Shown: piece after piece, positions 8,500-15,851 of the stretch
How the letters are laid out: each line of letters opens with the position of its first letter
Position numbering within the stretch: the first letter of the stretch is position 1
NCBI GenBank assembly: GCA_902580765.1
Contig: CACHLW010000013.1
Coordinates: 1-32,669, forward strand
Direction: 5' to 3'
DNA from: an uncultured Alphaproteobacteria bacterium
Lineage (GTDB): Bacteria; Pseudomonadota; Alphaproteobacteria; HIMB59; GCA-002718135
Length of the DNA: 32,669 nucleotides
Translations under genes and position numbers: made by a program
Notes under the pieces: model-generated
Told to the model about the DNA's origin: nothing
Database searches by the model: none
What the model saw: the letters and a program-made list of their open reading frames with translations, nothing else

Positions 8500-9861
8500 T
8501 TAATTAAAATATTTTTTGTAATATTCAGATAAATTTTCGATAGAAACTCTTTCCTGTTTCATAGTATCTCTATCCCTAACAGTAACACTTTTATCTTCTA
8601 GAGTTTCAAAATCTACAGTTAAACAAATTGGTGTTCCTATTTCATCATGTCTTCTATAATTCTTACCAATGTTTCCTGAATTTTCTAAAACAACTCTCCC
8701 CAATCCCAATTTCTGTAGATTAGATTTTATTTCTTTAGATAAATTAACTAATTCCTCATTATTCTTTTTGAGAGGAATAACTGCAGCTTTGATAGGTGAG
8801 AGATGAGGTTTTAGAGATAAAAGAATTCTTTTATTATCTTTATCTACATTTTCTTCACGATAAGCTTCATTTAACAAAGCAAGAACTCCTCTATCAACAC
8901 CAGCCGATGGCTCAATTACGTAAGGAATATACCATTTTTTTTCTTCTAAATCTTGAACAGCTAATTTTGTAGTTGAAGAGGAGTTTTTCATAACCTCTGA
9001 TGTAATTTTAAAATCATTTTGATTTTTAGTATGAGAACCTAAGTCAAAGTCAGTTCTATTGGCCACCCCTTCTAGTTCCTCTTCACCGTGGGGAAACACA
9101 TAATTTATATCAACAGTTCTTTTTGAGTAGTGAGCTAATTCATTTTTTTCTACTTCAATTTTTTTTAAATTTTCTTTTTTTATTCCTTGATTAACCCACC
9201 ATTCTATTCTTTTATTTATCCAATATTCATGCCATTCATCATCAGTACCTGGTTTAACAAAAAACTCTAATTCCATTTGTTCAAACTCTCTAACTCTAAA
9301 GATAAAATTACGAGGTGTTATTTCATTTCTAAATGCTTTTCCCATTTGTGCGATACCAAAAGGAACAGTTCTTGAAGTTGAATCTAATATATTTTTAAAA
9401 TTAGTAAAAATTTGCTGACACGTTTCTGGTCTTAAATATGCAAATGACGAACCATCATCTACTGGCCCAATTGCAGTTTTAAACATTAAATTAAAAGGTC
9501 TTGGCTCAGTAAGATCTTCCGATTTACAATTTGGGCATTTATTATTTTCTAATAATTGATCTGCTCTCCACCTTGATTTACATGCGCGACAATCAACTAA
9601 AGGATCAGTAAAAGTATCTTCATGACCTGAATGTTTTAAAACTACTGGAGAACTTAAAATTGAGGCATCTAAACCTTCGGTATCATCTCGTTCATATACC
9701 ATTGATTTCCACCAAGCTTGTTTAAGATTATTTTTGAATTCAACGCCCATTGGCCCATAATCATATAACCCCTTAATACCACCATAGATGTCATTTGATT
9801 GAAATAGAAAACCTCTTCTTTTACAAAGAGAAACTAACTCTTCCATTGTTTTTGCAGTCAT
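8500..9861 (-). CDS. glyS: Glycyl-tRNA synthetase, single-chain (alpha2) type
   Basis: Class II synthetase charging tRNA-Gly. It is the eukaryote/Thermus/mycobacteria-like single-chain enzyme, not the bacterial GlyQ/GlyS heterotetramer. Motifs: start of the catalytic core at [13 protein letters not shown] (16-28), a zinc-ribbon-like CxxC...CxxC insertion (C91, C94, C109, C112), RPETCQ (144-149), class II motif 2 [20 protein letters not shown] (176-195), motif 3 around [10 protein letters not shown], and a C-terminal anticodon-binding domain ending near the stop. At 453 residues it is of family length. It starts 7 bases after the small membrane ORF. Since most alphaproteobacteria carry the two-subunit enzyme, the type is unusual for the context. 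Confidence 0.95.
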   Translation of the reverse strand: MTAKTMEELVSLCKRRGFLFQSNDIYGGIKGLYDYGPMGVEFKNNLKQAWWKSMVYERDDTEGLDASILSSPVVLKHSGHEDTFTDPLVDCRACKSRWRADQLLENNKCPNCKSEDLTEPRPFNLMFKTAIGPVDDGSSFAYLRPETCQQIFTNFKNILDSTSRTVPFGIAQMGKAFRNEITPRNFIFRVREFEQMELEFFVKPGTDDEWHEYWINKRIEWWVNQGIKKENLKKIEVEKNELAHYSKRTVDINYVFPHGEEELEGVANRTDFDLGSHTKNQNDFKITSEVMKNSSSTTKLAVQDLEEKKWYIPYVIEPSAGVDRGVLALLNEAYREENVDKDNKRILLSLKPHLSPIKAAVIPLKKNNEELVNLSKEIKSNLQKLGLGRVVLENSGNIGKNYRRHDEIGTPICLTVDFETLEDKSVTVRDRDTMKQERVSIENLSEYYKKYFN

Positions 9862-9868
9862 ATAACTC

Positions 9869-10030
9869 TTAATCTTTTGGTTTATATTCTTTCGTTCTTG
9901 GATCTTTCTCTAAATCGATTACTGAGTCATTATTTACTTTATTATTAGTGAATTTGTCTTGTTTTTTTTTCTTAAATCTTAAAAATAATAAAATAGAAGC
10001 TAAAATTACAACTAAAACTAGAAATTTCAT
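9869..10030 (-). CDS. 53-aa single-helix membrane protein
   Basis: Unrecognised small protein. Residues 1-18 are a hydrophobic segment ([17 protein letters not shown]) followed immediately by a Lys-rich cytoplasmic-type anchor (RFKKKK) and a charged tail ending [15 protein letters not shown], so it is probably a membrane-anchored peptide with a cytoplasmic tail. Its ATG overlaps the sppA-like stop by one base (TAATG) and it ends 7 bases before glyS, which supports it as a real translated gene. Small proteins with a DLExDPKT-like tail occur in alphaproteobacteria as far as I recall, but no function is known to me. Confidence 0.75.
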   Translation of the reverse strand: MKFLVLVVILASILLFLRFKKKKQDKFTNNKVNNDSVIDLEKDPRTKEYKPKD

Positions 10031-10845
10031 TACAAACCAAACCTAGAAAACATAATTCGCTCTTCAATTTTATTTAAAATCTCATCAGAATTAAATATTG
10101 AAGAAGAAAACCTACGTTGTAAAAATGATTTTTTTTGACTGATTATTTTAATTTTAATTTTTTTTCCAAACTTCTCTTCTAAAATTGGTTTTATTGCACC
10201 AATACCATCAGCTAAACCTAAATCGATAGCTTTATTACCAACCCAAAATAAACCAGAAAAAATGTCATCTAATTTATTCTGATCTAGTTTTGAACCTCTT
10301 CTATCTTTTACATAATTAATAAAATTATCATGAATTTGTTCTTGAATATTTTTTAATCTATCAATGTCTTCCTGTTTTTCTTCTTTGAAAGGGTCAAGAA
10401 AACTTTTACTTTTTCCAGATGTATACACTCTTCTTTCAATTCCAACTTTTTTTAAAAGATCAACAAAACCAAAACCAGGTGAAATAACACCTATTGACCC
10501 TATAACAGAGTTTTGATCAATATATATTTCATCAGCAGCACATGCTAACCAATAACCACCAGAAGCTGCAACATCTTCAACGAATGCTAAAACTTTTTTG
10601 TTTTTTTCCTTAGCCAGATCAATGATCCTTTTTGCTATTAAAGAGGATTGTGTAGGAGAACCTCCAGGTGAATTAATGACCAAACCTACAACAGGAGATT
10701 TTTTATCAGCAAATAACTTATCAATTAACTTTTCTAAATTATTGATTGCTAAACCAGAACCTGTTAGGCCAGACTGTGATGATATAATGCCAGATAAACG
10801 TAAAACTGGTATTGTAGTACTCTTTGAAAATAACCTTTTAAACAT
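10030..10845 (-). CDS. Signal peptide peptidase-like protease (S49, SppA/SohB family)
   Basis: Serine protease of family S49 with a Ser/Lys dyad, expected to degrade cleaved signal peptides or misfolded membrane proteins. In the 271-residue form (ATG at 10845) the family landmarks are INSPGGSP (about 58-65), the nucleophile S95 in VAASGGYWLACAADEIY, GSIGVISPGFG, and the general-base lysine within YTSGKSKSF (K145 or K147). The alternative start at 10860 is TTG and adds five residues. There is no clear N-terminal transmembrane anchor, which resembles the short alphaproteobacterial members rather than E. coli SppA. The stop overlaps the next small gene. Confidence 0.9.
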   Translation of the reverse strand: MFKRLFSKSTTIPVLRLSGIISSQSGLTGSGLAINNLEKLIDKLFADKKSPVVGLVINSPGGSPTQSSLIAKRIIDLAKEKNKKVLAFVEDVAASGGYWLACAADEIYIDQNSVIGSIGVISPGFGFVDLLKKVGIERRVYTSGKSKSFLDPFKEEKQEDIDRLKNIQEQIHDNFINYVKDRRGSKLDQNKLDDIFSGLFWVGNKAIDLGLADGIGAIKPILEEKFGKKIKIKIISQKKSFLQRRFSSSIFNSDEILNKIEERIMFSRFGL

Positions 10846-10974
10846 AATATCTAATAACAAATGTTAATCTTTTCTTAAAGCGTTATGTAGCATTTGTTTG
10901 TAATTTTGGTAATTTGAGTTTAAGTGCGTCAATTAAGTTAATGAATTAACATAATATTCTAATAGTTAAACAAT
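10846..10974. promoter_or_regulatory. Divergent intergenic region, sppA-like / polyprenyl synthase
   Basis: 129 bp between two divergent starts, the second-largest non-coding gap in the window. It holds a near-palindrome, GTTAATGAATTAAC (10937-10950), and TATA-like hexamers such as ATAATA, but no -35/-10 pair that I would defend and no Shine-Dalgarno sequence next to the plus-strand ATG at 10975. It must hold promoters for both directions. Confidence 0.35.
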
Positions 10975-12012
10975 ATGGATAATGTTCTTCCACTTATAAA
11001 AAAAGATTTTTCATTTGAAGATGAAATCAGAGAATTAACAGATCTATGCAAAGAAGATTTAGTATCCGTAAACACCATAATTCTTGATAAATTAGATAGT
11101 AATGTACCTTTAGTTCATGAAGTTGGAAAATACCTTATCTTATCAGGTGGTAAAAGATTACGACCTCTTTTAACTGTTTCAAGTTTTCATATGACAAGAA
11201 ATGGAACTAGTGAAATTGAAAATAAAATGAATCATATCGGTCTATCTGCAGCAGTAGAATTTATTCACACAGCAACACTATTACATGATGATGTAATAGA
11301 TGAGAGTAAACAAAGACGAGGAAAACCTACAGCAAATGAGAAATGGAAAAATAAAACAAGTGTATTAGTTGGTGATTTTTTATTCAGTAGAGCTTTTCAA
11401 CTAATGACAAAATATGGAAATACTGAAACCTTAAAAATATTAGCAGATACTAGTGTTGTAATTTCTGAAGGAGAAGTTTTAGAACTTGTTAATGATAAAA
11501 ATTTAGAAATAAATGAAAATATTTATTTTGAAGTTGTAAATGCAAAGACTGCTTCTTTATTTAGTGCGGCATGCCAAGTTGGATCAATAAGCGCTCTTGG
11601 AACAGAAGCCGAGGTTAATGCATTAAAAGCATTTGGAACAAACTTTGGCATGACTTTTCAATTAATTGACGATGCTATTGATTATTCCTCAAACAAAAAA
11701 ATATTAGGAAAGAATACTGGAGATGATTTTAAAGAAGGTAAAATTACTCTTCCAATAATATTAGCATACGGAAGATCAAATGATAAAGAGAAAAAATTTT
11801 GGGAAAGAACAATATCTGATCTTAACCAAAATGATGGTGATTTTGAAATGGCATTAGAAATAATTAATAAATATCAATGTATTGAAGATACTCTTACAAG
11901 AGCAAATCACTTTTCAAATGTAGCTGTAGACTCAGTTGATATATTCAAAGATAACATTTACAAAGAAAAATTAGTATCTCTTGTTTCAAAAAGTGTCTCG
12001 AGAATTTATTAA
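10975..12012 (+). CDS. ispB: Trans-polyprenyl diphosphate synthase (octaprenyl type)
   Basis: Builds a long-chain all-trans prenyl diphosphate for the ubiquinone side chain. The 345-residue protein contains GGKRLRP (58-64), the first Asp-rich motif DDVID (105-109) with HDD, the GDFLFS segment, and the second Asp-rich motif DDAID (232-236), the last followed by lysine-containing GKNTGDDFKEGKITLP. The chain length made (octa-, nona- or decaprenyl) cannot be told from this reading; ispB is used in the broad sense. The stop abuts the stop of the convergent DUF6165 gene with no bases between them. Confidence 0.92.
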   Translation: MDNVLPLIKKDFSFEDEIRELTDLCKEDLVSVNTIILDKLDSNVPLVHEVGKYLILSGGKRLRPLLTVSSFHMTRNGTSEIENKMNHIGLSAAVEFIHTATLLHDDVIDESKQRRGKPTANEKWKNKTSVLVGDFLFSRAFQLMTKYGNTETLKILADTSVVISEGEVLELVNDKNLEINENIYFEVVNAKTASLFSAACQVGSISALGTEAEVNALKAFGTNFGMTFQLIDDAIDYSSNKKILGKNTGDDFKEGKITLPIILAYGRSNDKEKKFWERTISDLNQNDGDFEMALEIINKYQCIEDTLTRANHFSNVAVDSVDIFKDNIYKEKLVSLVSKSVSRIY

Positions 12013-12396
12013 TTAATATTCCTCATAAGATTTTACCTCCACTAATTCAGATCCAAAGGTTTTATTTATATTATTTTTTACTTTTGCTCTTTCATCATTG
12101 GTAAAATAGACACTTCTAGCTAGATCAATAAATGTTTGATCAAATAATTTTTTTCTTTCACATTCTCTAATATCGTCTTCTATATTCCAAAGTTTAGAAT
12201 TAATATTTATCAAATTTTCTAAATAATTATTTATTTCTTCTTGTTGAACATAATTCATTAATATTTTTTGGAGAAAATCTAATTCTTTTTTGACATGATC
12301 AAGCTTAGTTTCATCAGTTATATTTTTCTGTTTAATAATTAATATAGAAATTTTATCTACAAGTTCACCAAGCGAAATAGGAGTATTAATAAGCAT
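12013..12396 (-). CDS. DUF6165-family protein
   Basis: Function unknown. The 127-residue protein opens with the family pattern PISLGELVDKISILIIK and is then mostly helical and charged (KLDHVKKELDFLQK, LWNIEDDIRECERK), ending in a FTNDERAKVKNNIN segment. No signal peptide or membrane segment is seen. Such proteins are often found near glycosyltransferase or surface-polysaccharide genes; here the partner is a sugar-phosphate isomerase-type cupin, to which it is coupled by a one-base TAATG overlap, so a role in sugar or envelope metabolism is a reasonable guess. Confidence 0.8.
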   Translation of the reverse strand: MLINTPISLGELVDKISILIIKQKNITDETKLDHVKKELDFLQKILMNYVQQEEINNYLENLININSKLWNIEDDIRECERKKLFDQTFIDLARSVYFTNDERAKVKNNINKTFGSELVEVKSYEEY

Positions 12397-12740
12397 TAAA
12401 TTCTTTCATAAATATCTTCGTATCTTTTAATATCATTTTCATCAAGATTATCACCGTACCACATTTCTATAATAACTAAATCACGATCTTTTATATTAGC
12501 CATTCTATGAATTGCCCCTTTAGGAATAAAAATGTTCTCATTTTCTTTTAAAATAATTACTTTTTTGTCAATTGTGACTTCAGCCTCACCTTCGGCTACA
12601 ATCCAATGCTCAGATCTATGTTCATGACTTTGAAGAGATAAAACTCCTCCAGGTTTTACAAAAATTTTTTTTACTAGGAATTTTTTACCTGACTTTAGTA
12701 TCTCAAATGATCCCCAAGGTTTTTCTGTGATAGAATTCAT
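12396..12740 (-). CDS. Cupin, mannose-6-phosphate isomerase type II / ManC C-terminal-like
   Basis: A stand-alone single-domain cupin of 114 residues. It begins with KPWGSFEIL, the hallmark at the start of the phosphomannose isomerase domain of bifunctional ManC proteins, and carries the metal-binding cupin motif 1 as LQSHEHRSEHWIVAEGEAEV and motif 2 as IPKGAIHRMAN. The guanylyltransferase half of ManC is absent, so it could be a separate mannose-6-phosphate isomerase or another sugar-phosphate isomerase. It is the first gene of a two-gene unit with DUF6165 and sits 38 bp from the divergent rpe. Confidence 0.88.
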   Translation of the reverse strand: MNSITEKPWGSFEILKSGKKFLVKKIFVKPGGVLSLQSHEHRSEHWIVAEGEAEVTIDKKVIILKENENIFIPKGAIHRMANIKDRDLVIIEMWYGDNLDENDIKRYEDIYERI

Positions 12741-12778
12741 TATGAATGTTTATTTATATATTATATATCTCTTTATAA
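12741..12778. promoter_or_regulatory. 38-bp divergent intergenic region (cupin / rpe)
   Basis: The shortest divergent spacer in the window. It is nearly all A/T (TATATATTATATATC core) with overlapping TATA-type hexamers on both strands and no Shine-Dalgarno sequence beside the rpe ATG. Two complete promoters with leaders cannot fit, so the -35 regions must lie in the neighbouring coding sequence, or the mRNAs are leaderless. Confidence 0.3.
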
Positions 12779-13426
12779 ATGATAAAAATATCGCCATCAA
12801 TATTATCAGCAAATATTCTTAAATTAGAAGAAGAGGTTAGATCTTTAGACTTCAATGGCGCTGATTATATTCATATAGATATCATGGACGGCCACTATGT
12901 CCCCAATATTACCTTTGGACCAAATATAGTTAAATCATTAAGAAAGGTTACCTCTAAAGTTTTAGATGTGCATCTTATGATTAAACCAGTAAAGCAATAT
13001 ATTAATGAATTTGTAGAAGCGGGCTCAGATATCATTACTTTTCATCCTGAGGCTGATGATAAACCAGAAGAAATTATTAAAATGATAAGTGATGCTGAAA
13101 TTAAAGCAGGAATTGCCATTCACCCTAAGGTAAATATTACAGATATTGATCATTTATTTAGTAAAGTCCAACAAATAATAGTTATGACAGTCACACCTGG
13201 TTTTGGTGGTCAAAAATTTATGCATGATCAAGTGCAAAAAATTAAAGATTTAGATGAAATTAGAAAAAATAATAATTATAACTATGAGATAGCTGTTGAT
13301 GGTGGAGTAAATAATGAAAATGCAAAAATATGTAAAGATAATGGAGCAAATGTGTTAGCAGTCGGATCTTATTTATTAAGTCAAAATCAAGATAACTATA
13401 ATGAAATTATAAATTCTTTAAGATAA
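12779..13426 (+). CDS. rpe: Ribulose-phosphate 3-epimerase
   Basis: Interconverts ribulose-5-phosphate and xylulose-5-phosphate in the pentose phosphate pathway. The TIM-barrel protein has 215 residues with SPSILSAN (5-12), metal ligands H32 and D34 in IHIDIMDG, H65 in VHLMI, catalytic D174 in VDGGV, and the phosphate-loop motif PGFGGQKF (140-147). Its TAA stop overlaps the ATG of a LysR-type regulator by one base. Confidence 0.96.
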   Translation: MIKISPSILSANILKLEEEVRSLDFNGADYIHIDIMDGHYVPNITFGPNIVKSLRKVTSKVLDVHLMIKPVKQYINEFVEAGSDIITFHPEADDKPEEIIKMISDAEIKAGIAIHPKVNITDIDHLFSKVQQIIVMTVTPGFGGQKFMHDQVQKIKDLDEIRKNNNYNYEIAVDGGVNNENAKICKDNGANVLAVGSYLLSQNQDNYNEIINSLR

Positions 13427-14313
13427 TGGACTGGGATAAATTAAAGTCATTTTACGAAATTGCAATCTCGAGGAGTATTTCTAAAGCAAGTGCAAAACTT
13501 AATATAAGTCAATCTGCGCTTAGTAGGCAAATACAAGATCTTGAATACGATTTAAAAACGCCTTTATTTATAAGACATCAAAAAGGTGTCAGGTTAACAG
13601 AGCAAGGTGAAAATTTATTTAATACTGTAAATCAAATTAATTTTTCAATTTCTGATTTTGAAAAAAAATTATTAGATAAAAAAACTAAACCAGTAGGTAA
13701 ATTAACAGTTAGTACAACTGTTGGTTTTGGATCTGCATGGCTAACGCCAAGAATAACCAAATTTGCTAATCAATACCCAGAGATAGATGTAAATTTAATC
13801 ATGAGTGATGAGGAAGTTGATTTATCTGCAAGAGTTGCCGATGTTGCAGTTAGAGTAAAGAAACCAACGCAAGCAAATTTAATTTTTAAAAAATTTGTTA
13901 ATTTTCATAACCATATTTATGGTTCTTCAGATTACTTACAGAAAAGTGGAATACCAAGAAATGTAAATGATTTAGATAAACATGATTTAATTTGCTTTGG
14001 AGCTGGGTTGCCTTCTCCTGTTTCTAATATTGATTGGATATTAAAAATTGGAAAAGAAGGAACAAAAAGACGACCTAAATTTAGAGTAAATAGTATTTAC
14101 GCGATGTCACTTGCAATTGAAAAAGGTGGTGGTTTAGCATCTTTGCCTGATTACATGGTTGCTGACAAACCTCAGCTTGTACGCGTTCTACCAAACTTAG
14201 AAGGGCCGTCTTATCAAACATACTTTGTTTATTCTGAATCTTTTAAAAACGATAGAAGACTTGAAGTTTTTAGGGATTTTTTATTTAATGAAGCTAAAGA
14301 TTGGCATTATTAG
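13426..14313 (+). CDS. LysR-family transcriptional regulator
   Basis: A DNA-binding regulator of 295 residues. The N-terminal winged helix-turn-helix is clear (SISKASAKLNISQSALSRQI, about 17-36, then LEYDLKTPLFIRHQKGVRLT), followed by a linker and a periplasmic-binding-protein-like effector domain from about residue 90 (GKLTVSTTVGFGSAWLTPRI). Target and effector are unknown. LysR genes usually lie divergent from their targets; this one is joined to rpe by a one-base overlap, so it may be autoregulated only through that operon or may control a distant gene. A separate promoter-like sequence follows its stop. Confidence 0.93.
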   Translation: MDWDKLKSFYEIAISRSISKASAKLNISQSALSRQIQDLEYDLKTPLFIRHQKGVRLTEQGENLFNTVNQINFSISDFEKKLLDKKTKPVGKLTVSTTVGFGSAWLTPRITKFANQYPEIDVNLIMSDEEVDLSARVADVAVRVKKPTQANLIFKKFVNFHNHIYGSSDYLQKSGIPRNVNDLDKHDLICFGAGLPSPVSNIDWILKIGKEGTKRRPKFRVNSIYAMSLAIEKGGGLASLPDYMVADKPQLVRVLPNLEGPSYQTYFVYSESFKNDRRLEVFRDFLFNEAKDWHY

Positions 14314-14316
14314 TCT

Positions 14317-14344
14317 TTGACTTAATTTTTTATTTTTGTATACC
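14317..14344 (+). promoter_or_regulatory. Candidate sigma-70 promoter for the 27-aa peptide gene
   Basis: TTGACT (14317-14322) matches the -35 consensus at five of six positions; 16 bases later TATACC (14339-14344) matches -10 at four positions including the first four. A start site about 7 bases downstream would fall near 14351, only some five bases before the ATG at 14356, giving an almost leaderless transcript. Alternatively the same promoter drives the downstream transporter and fxsA. Confidence 0.4.
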
Positions 14345-14355
14345 GTATCTAGATT

Positions 14356-14439
14356 ATGGGATATCCAAAAAAACATAGAGGTAGACGCAAAAGAGGCTCT
14401 AAATATAGAAGAAATAAAAGGCGTCAAAAGAAGAAATAA
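14356..14439 (+). CDS. 27-aa highly basic peptide, possible tiny ribosome-associated protein
   Basis: An ATG-to-TAA frame with an in-frame TAG just upstream (14350), so it cannot be extended. It encodes a peptide with 8 Lys, 8 Arg and one His in 27 residues, beginning MGYPKKHRGRRKRG and ending RRQKKK, plus two Tyr and two Gly near the middle. Composition and size resemble very small ribosomal proteins such as bTHX, mycobacterial bS22 or bL37, but I see no alignment good enough to name one. It lies in the 177-bp gap between the LysR gene and the transporter, behind a promoter-like sequence and without a Shine-Dalgarno sequence. Such a run of Arg/Lys codons is not expected by chance in noncoding A/T-rich DNA. 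Function unknown. Confidence 0.65.
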   Translation: MGYPKKHRGRRKRGSKYRRNKRRQKKK

Positions 14440-14490
14440 TTAATACTTACAGCTTCTTTCTTAAATAATAATTCAGTCTATATATACTAA

Positions 14491-15492
14491 ATGTTTAAAT
14501 TTTTCACCGAACCAAAATGGTACATATGGGCTTATGTAGGCTCAATAGTGATACTTACTTCCATATGGGTTCAAGTTCAGATTGATGTTCAGATCAACGA
14601 ATGGTTTGGTGAATTTTATGACATGATCCAAAAGGCTCTGGGAACACCAAATGCCATAACTATGCAAGAATATATGGGTGCGTTATTTAGTTTTGCCCAA
14701 CTTGCTGCTATTTCAATTGCATTAGGGCTAGCAATTTCATTCCTAACTTCACATTTTCTTTTTAGATGGAGAACAGCAATGGTTGAGTGGTACCATAGTG
14801 TTTATGATCAAGCGAGAACTATCGAAGGTGCAAGTCAAAGGGTTCAGGAGGATACCATAAAGTTTAGTAGAATTATGGAAGGTCTTGGAACCAGTTTAAT
14901 TGAATCTGTTTTAGTATTAGTAGAGTTCTTCCCTCTCTTAATGACTCTATCAGTTGGTATACCAATCTTGTGGTTTGGTGATTGGCAGTACGGTTTAGTG
15001 TCTGGAGCATTTATATGGGCTGTCGGTGGTACAATTTTAATGATTGTACTAGCATGGTTACTAAGACTAGTTGGTATTGAATATGATCTTCAAAAAAAAG
15101 AAGCTGCTTATAGAAAAATTTTAGTTATTGCAGAAGATGATGGAAGTATTAGACCAAAATCATTAGAAGAACTTTTTGAAGGCGTTAGAGAAATTCACTT
15201 TAAGAGTTATTTGTATTATCTCTATTTTAGTATTGGAAGATTAGCTTATCTTCAAGCTAACGTTCTTGCAGCGTATATTTTTTTAGCACCAGCAATTGTC
15301 GCTGGAGTAATGACACTTGGTGTTATGCAACAAATTATAAGAGCTTTTGGAAGAGTAGAAGGATCACTACAATATTTATTCAGAGCATGGCCTACAATTA
15401 TAGAACTTGCAAGTGTCTATAAAAGATTAAGAGAATTTGAGAATAAAATAGAAAAAAACATTCAGGATGAAAAAACTGGTATAGTACGTTAG
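14491..15492 (+). CDS. SbmA/BacA-like inner-membrane transporter, N-terminally short
   Basis: Related to SbmA/BacA, which import peptide antibiotics, cobalamin and other substrates using the proton gradient. Clear matches run from INEWFGEFYDMIQKAL (early) through FLFRWRTAMVEWY, IEGASQRVQEDTIKFSRIMEGLG, KEAAYRK, EDD, HFKSYLYYLYFSIGRLAYLQ, GVMTLGVMQQI and SVYKRLREFE at the C-terminus. At 333 residues it lacks about 70 to 75 N-terminal residues of the E. coli protein, including its first membrane segment. The ATG at 14491 has no Shine-Dalgarno sequence and sits just after TATATACT, so a leaderless message is possible. The TAG stop overlaps the GTG of fxsA. Confidence 0.88.
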   Translation: MFKFFTEPKWYIWAYVGSIVILTSIWVQVQIDVQINEWFGEFYDMIQKALGTPNAITMQEYMGALFSFAQLAAISIALGLAISFLTSHFLFRWRTAMVEWYHSVYDQARTIEGASQRVQEDTIKFSRIMEGLGTSLIESVLVLVEFFPLLMTLSVGIPILWFGDWQYGLVSGAFIWAVGGTILMIVLAWLLRLVGIEYDLQKKEAAYRKILVIAEDDGSIRPKSLEELFEGVREIHFKSYLYYLYFSIGRLAYLQANVLAAYIFLAPAIVAGVMTLGVMQQIIRAFGRVEGSLQYLFRAWPTIIELASVYKRLREFENKIEKNIQDEKTGIVR

Positions 15493-15851
15493 TGATTTTT
15501 CTAGCGTTTATTATTATTCCAATAATTGAAATAAGCATTTTTATAACAATCGGTTCCAATATTGGAATTTTAAATACTATTGCAATTATACTAACCACTG
15601 CTTTAGTGGGAATATTTCTTGTTCGTAGACAAGGGATCAAGTTGTTATTTGATGCACAACGAAACTTATCACAAGGTGTAATGCCCACCGAAGAAATTAA
15701 AGGGGGTATTTTTCTATTAGTATCAGGATTATTATTGATTACTCCTGGCTTCTTTACTGATTGTATTGGTTTTGCTGTCTTTTTAAAACCTGTCCAAAAT
15801 TTAGTTGCTACTCAAGCAAAAAAATATTTTAACTCACGTATTCGCTATTAA
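15492..15851 (+). CDS. fxsA: FxsA-family membrane protein
   Basis: A 119-residue cytoplasmic-membrane protein with four hydrophobic stretches: an N-terminal pair (IFLAFIIIPIIEISIFITIG and IGILNTIAIILTTALVGIFLV), then RRQGIKLL, and a second pair with the typical LLLITPGFFTDCIGF motif. In E. coli FxsA relieves phage T7 exclusion by the F plasmid; its normal role is unclear. The start is GTG, overlapping the upstream transporter by one base. The last 18 bases overlap the convergent DapA-family gene. Confidence 0.9.
   Translation: MIFLAFIIIPIIEISIFITIGSNIGILNTIAIILTTALVGIFLVRRQGIKLLFDAQRNLSQGVMPTEEIKGGIFLLVSGLLLITPGFFTDCIGFAVFLKPVQNLVATQAKKYFNSRIRY

Noticed and set aside
10598-10867. 89-residue plus-strand frame antisense to the S49 peptidase
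   Set aside because: Mirrors the conserved peptidase core; no independent evidence of coding.
10937-10950. GTTAATGAATTAAC as an operator
   Set aside because: The arms mismatch at the centre, and A/T palindromes are common by chance at this base composition.
14384-14425. Hairpin between GACGC and GCGTC as a structured RNA
   Set aside because: Only five base pairs over a 32-base loop, within a convincing coding frame.
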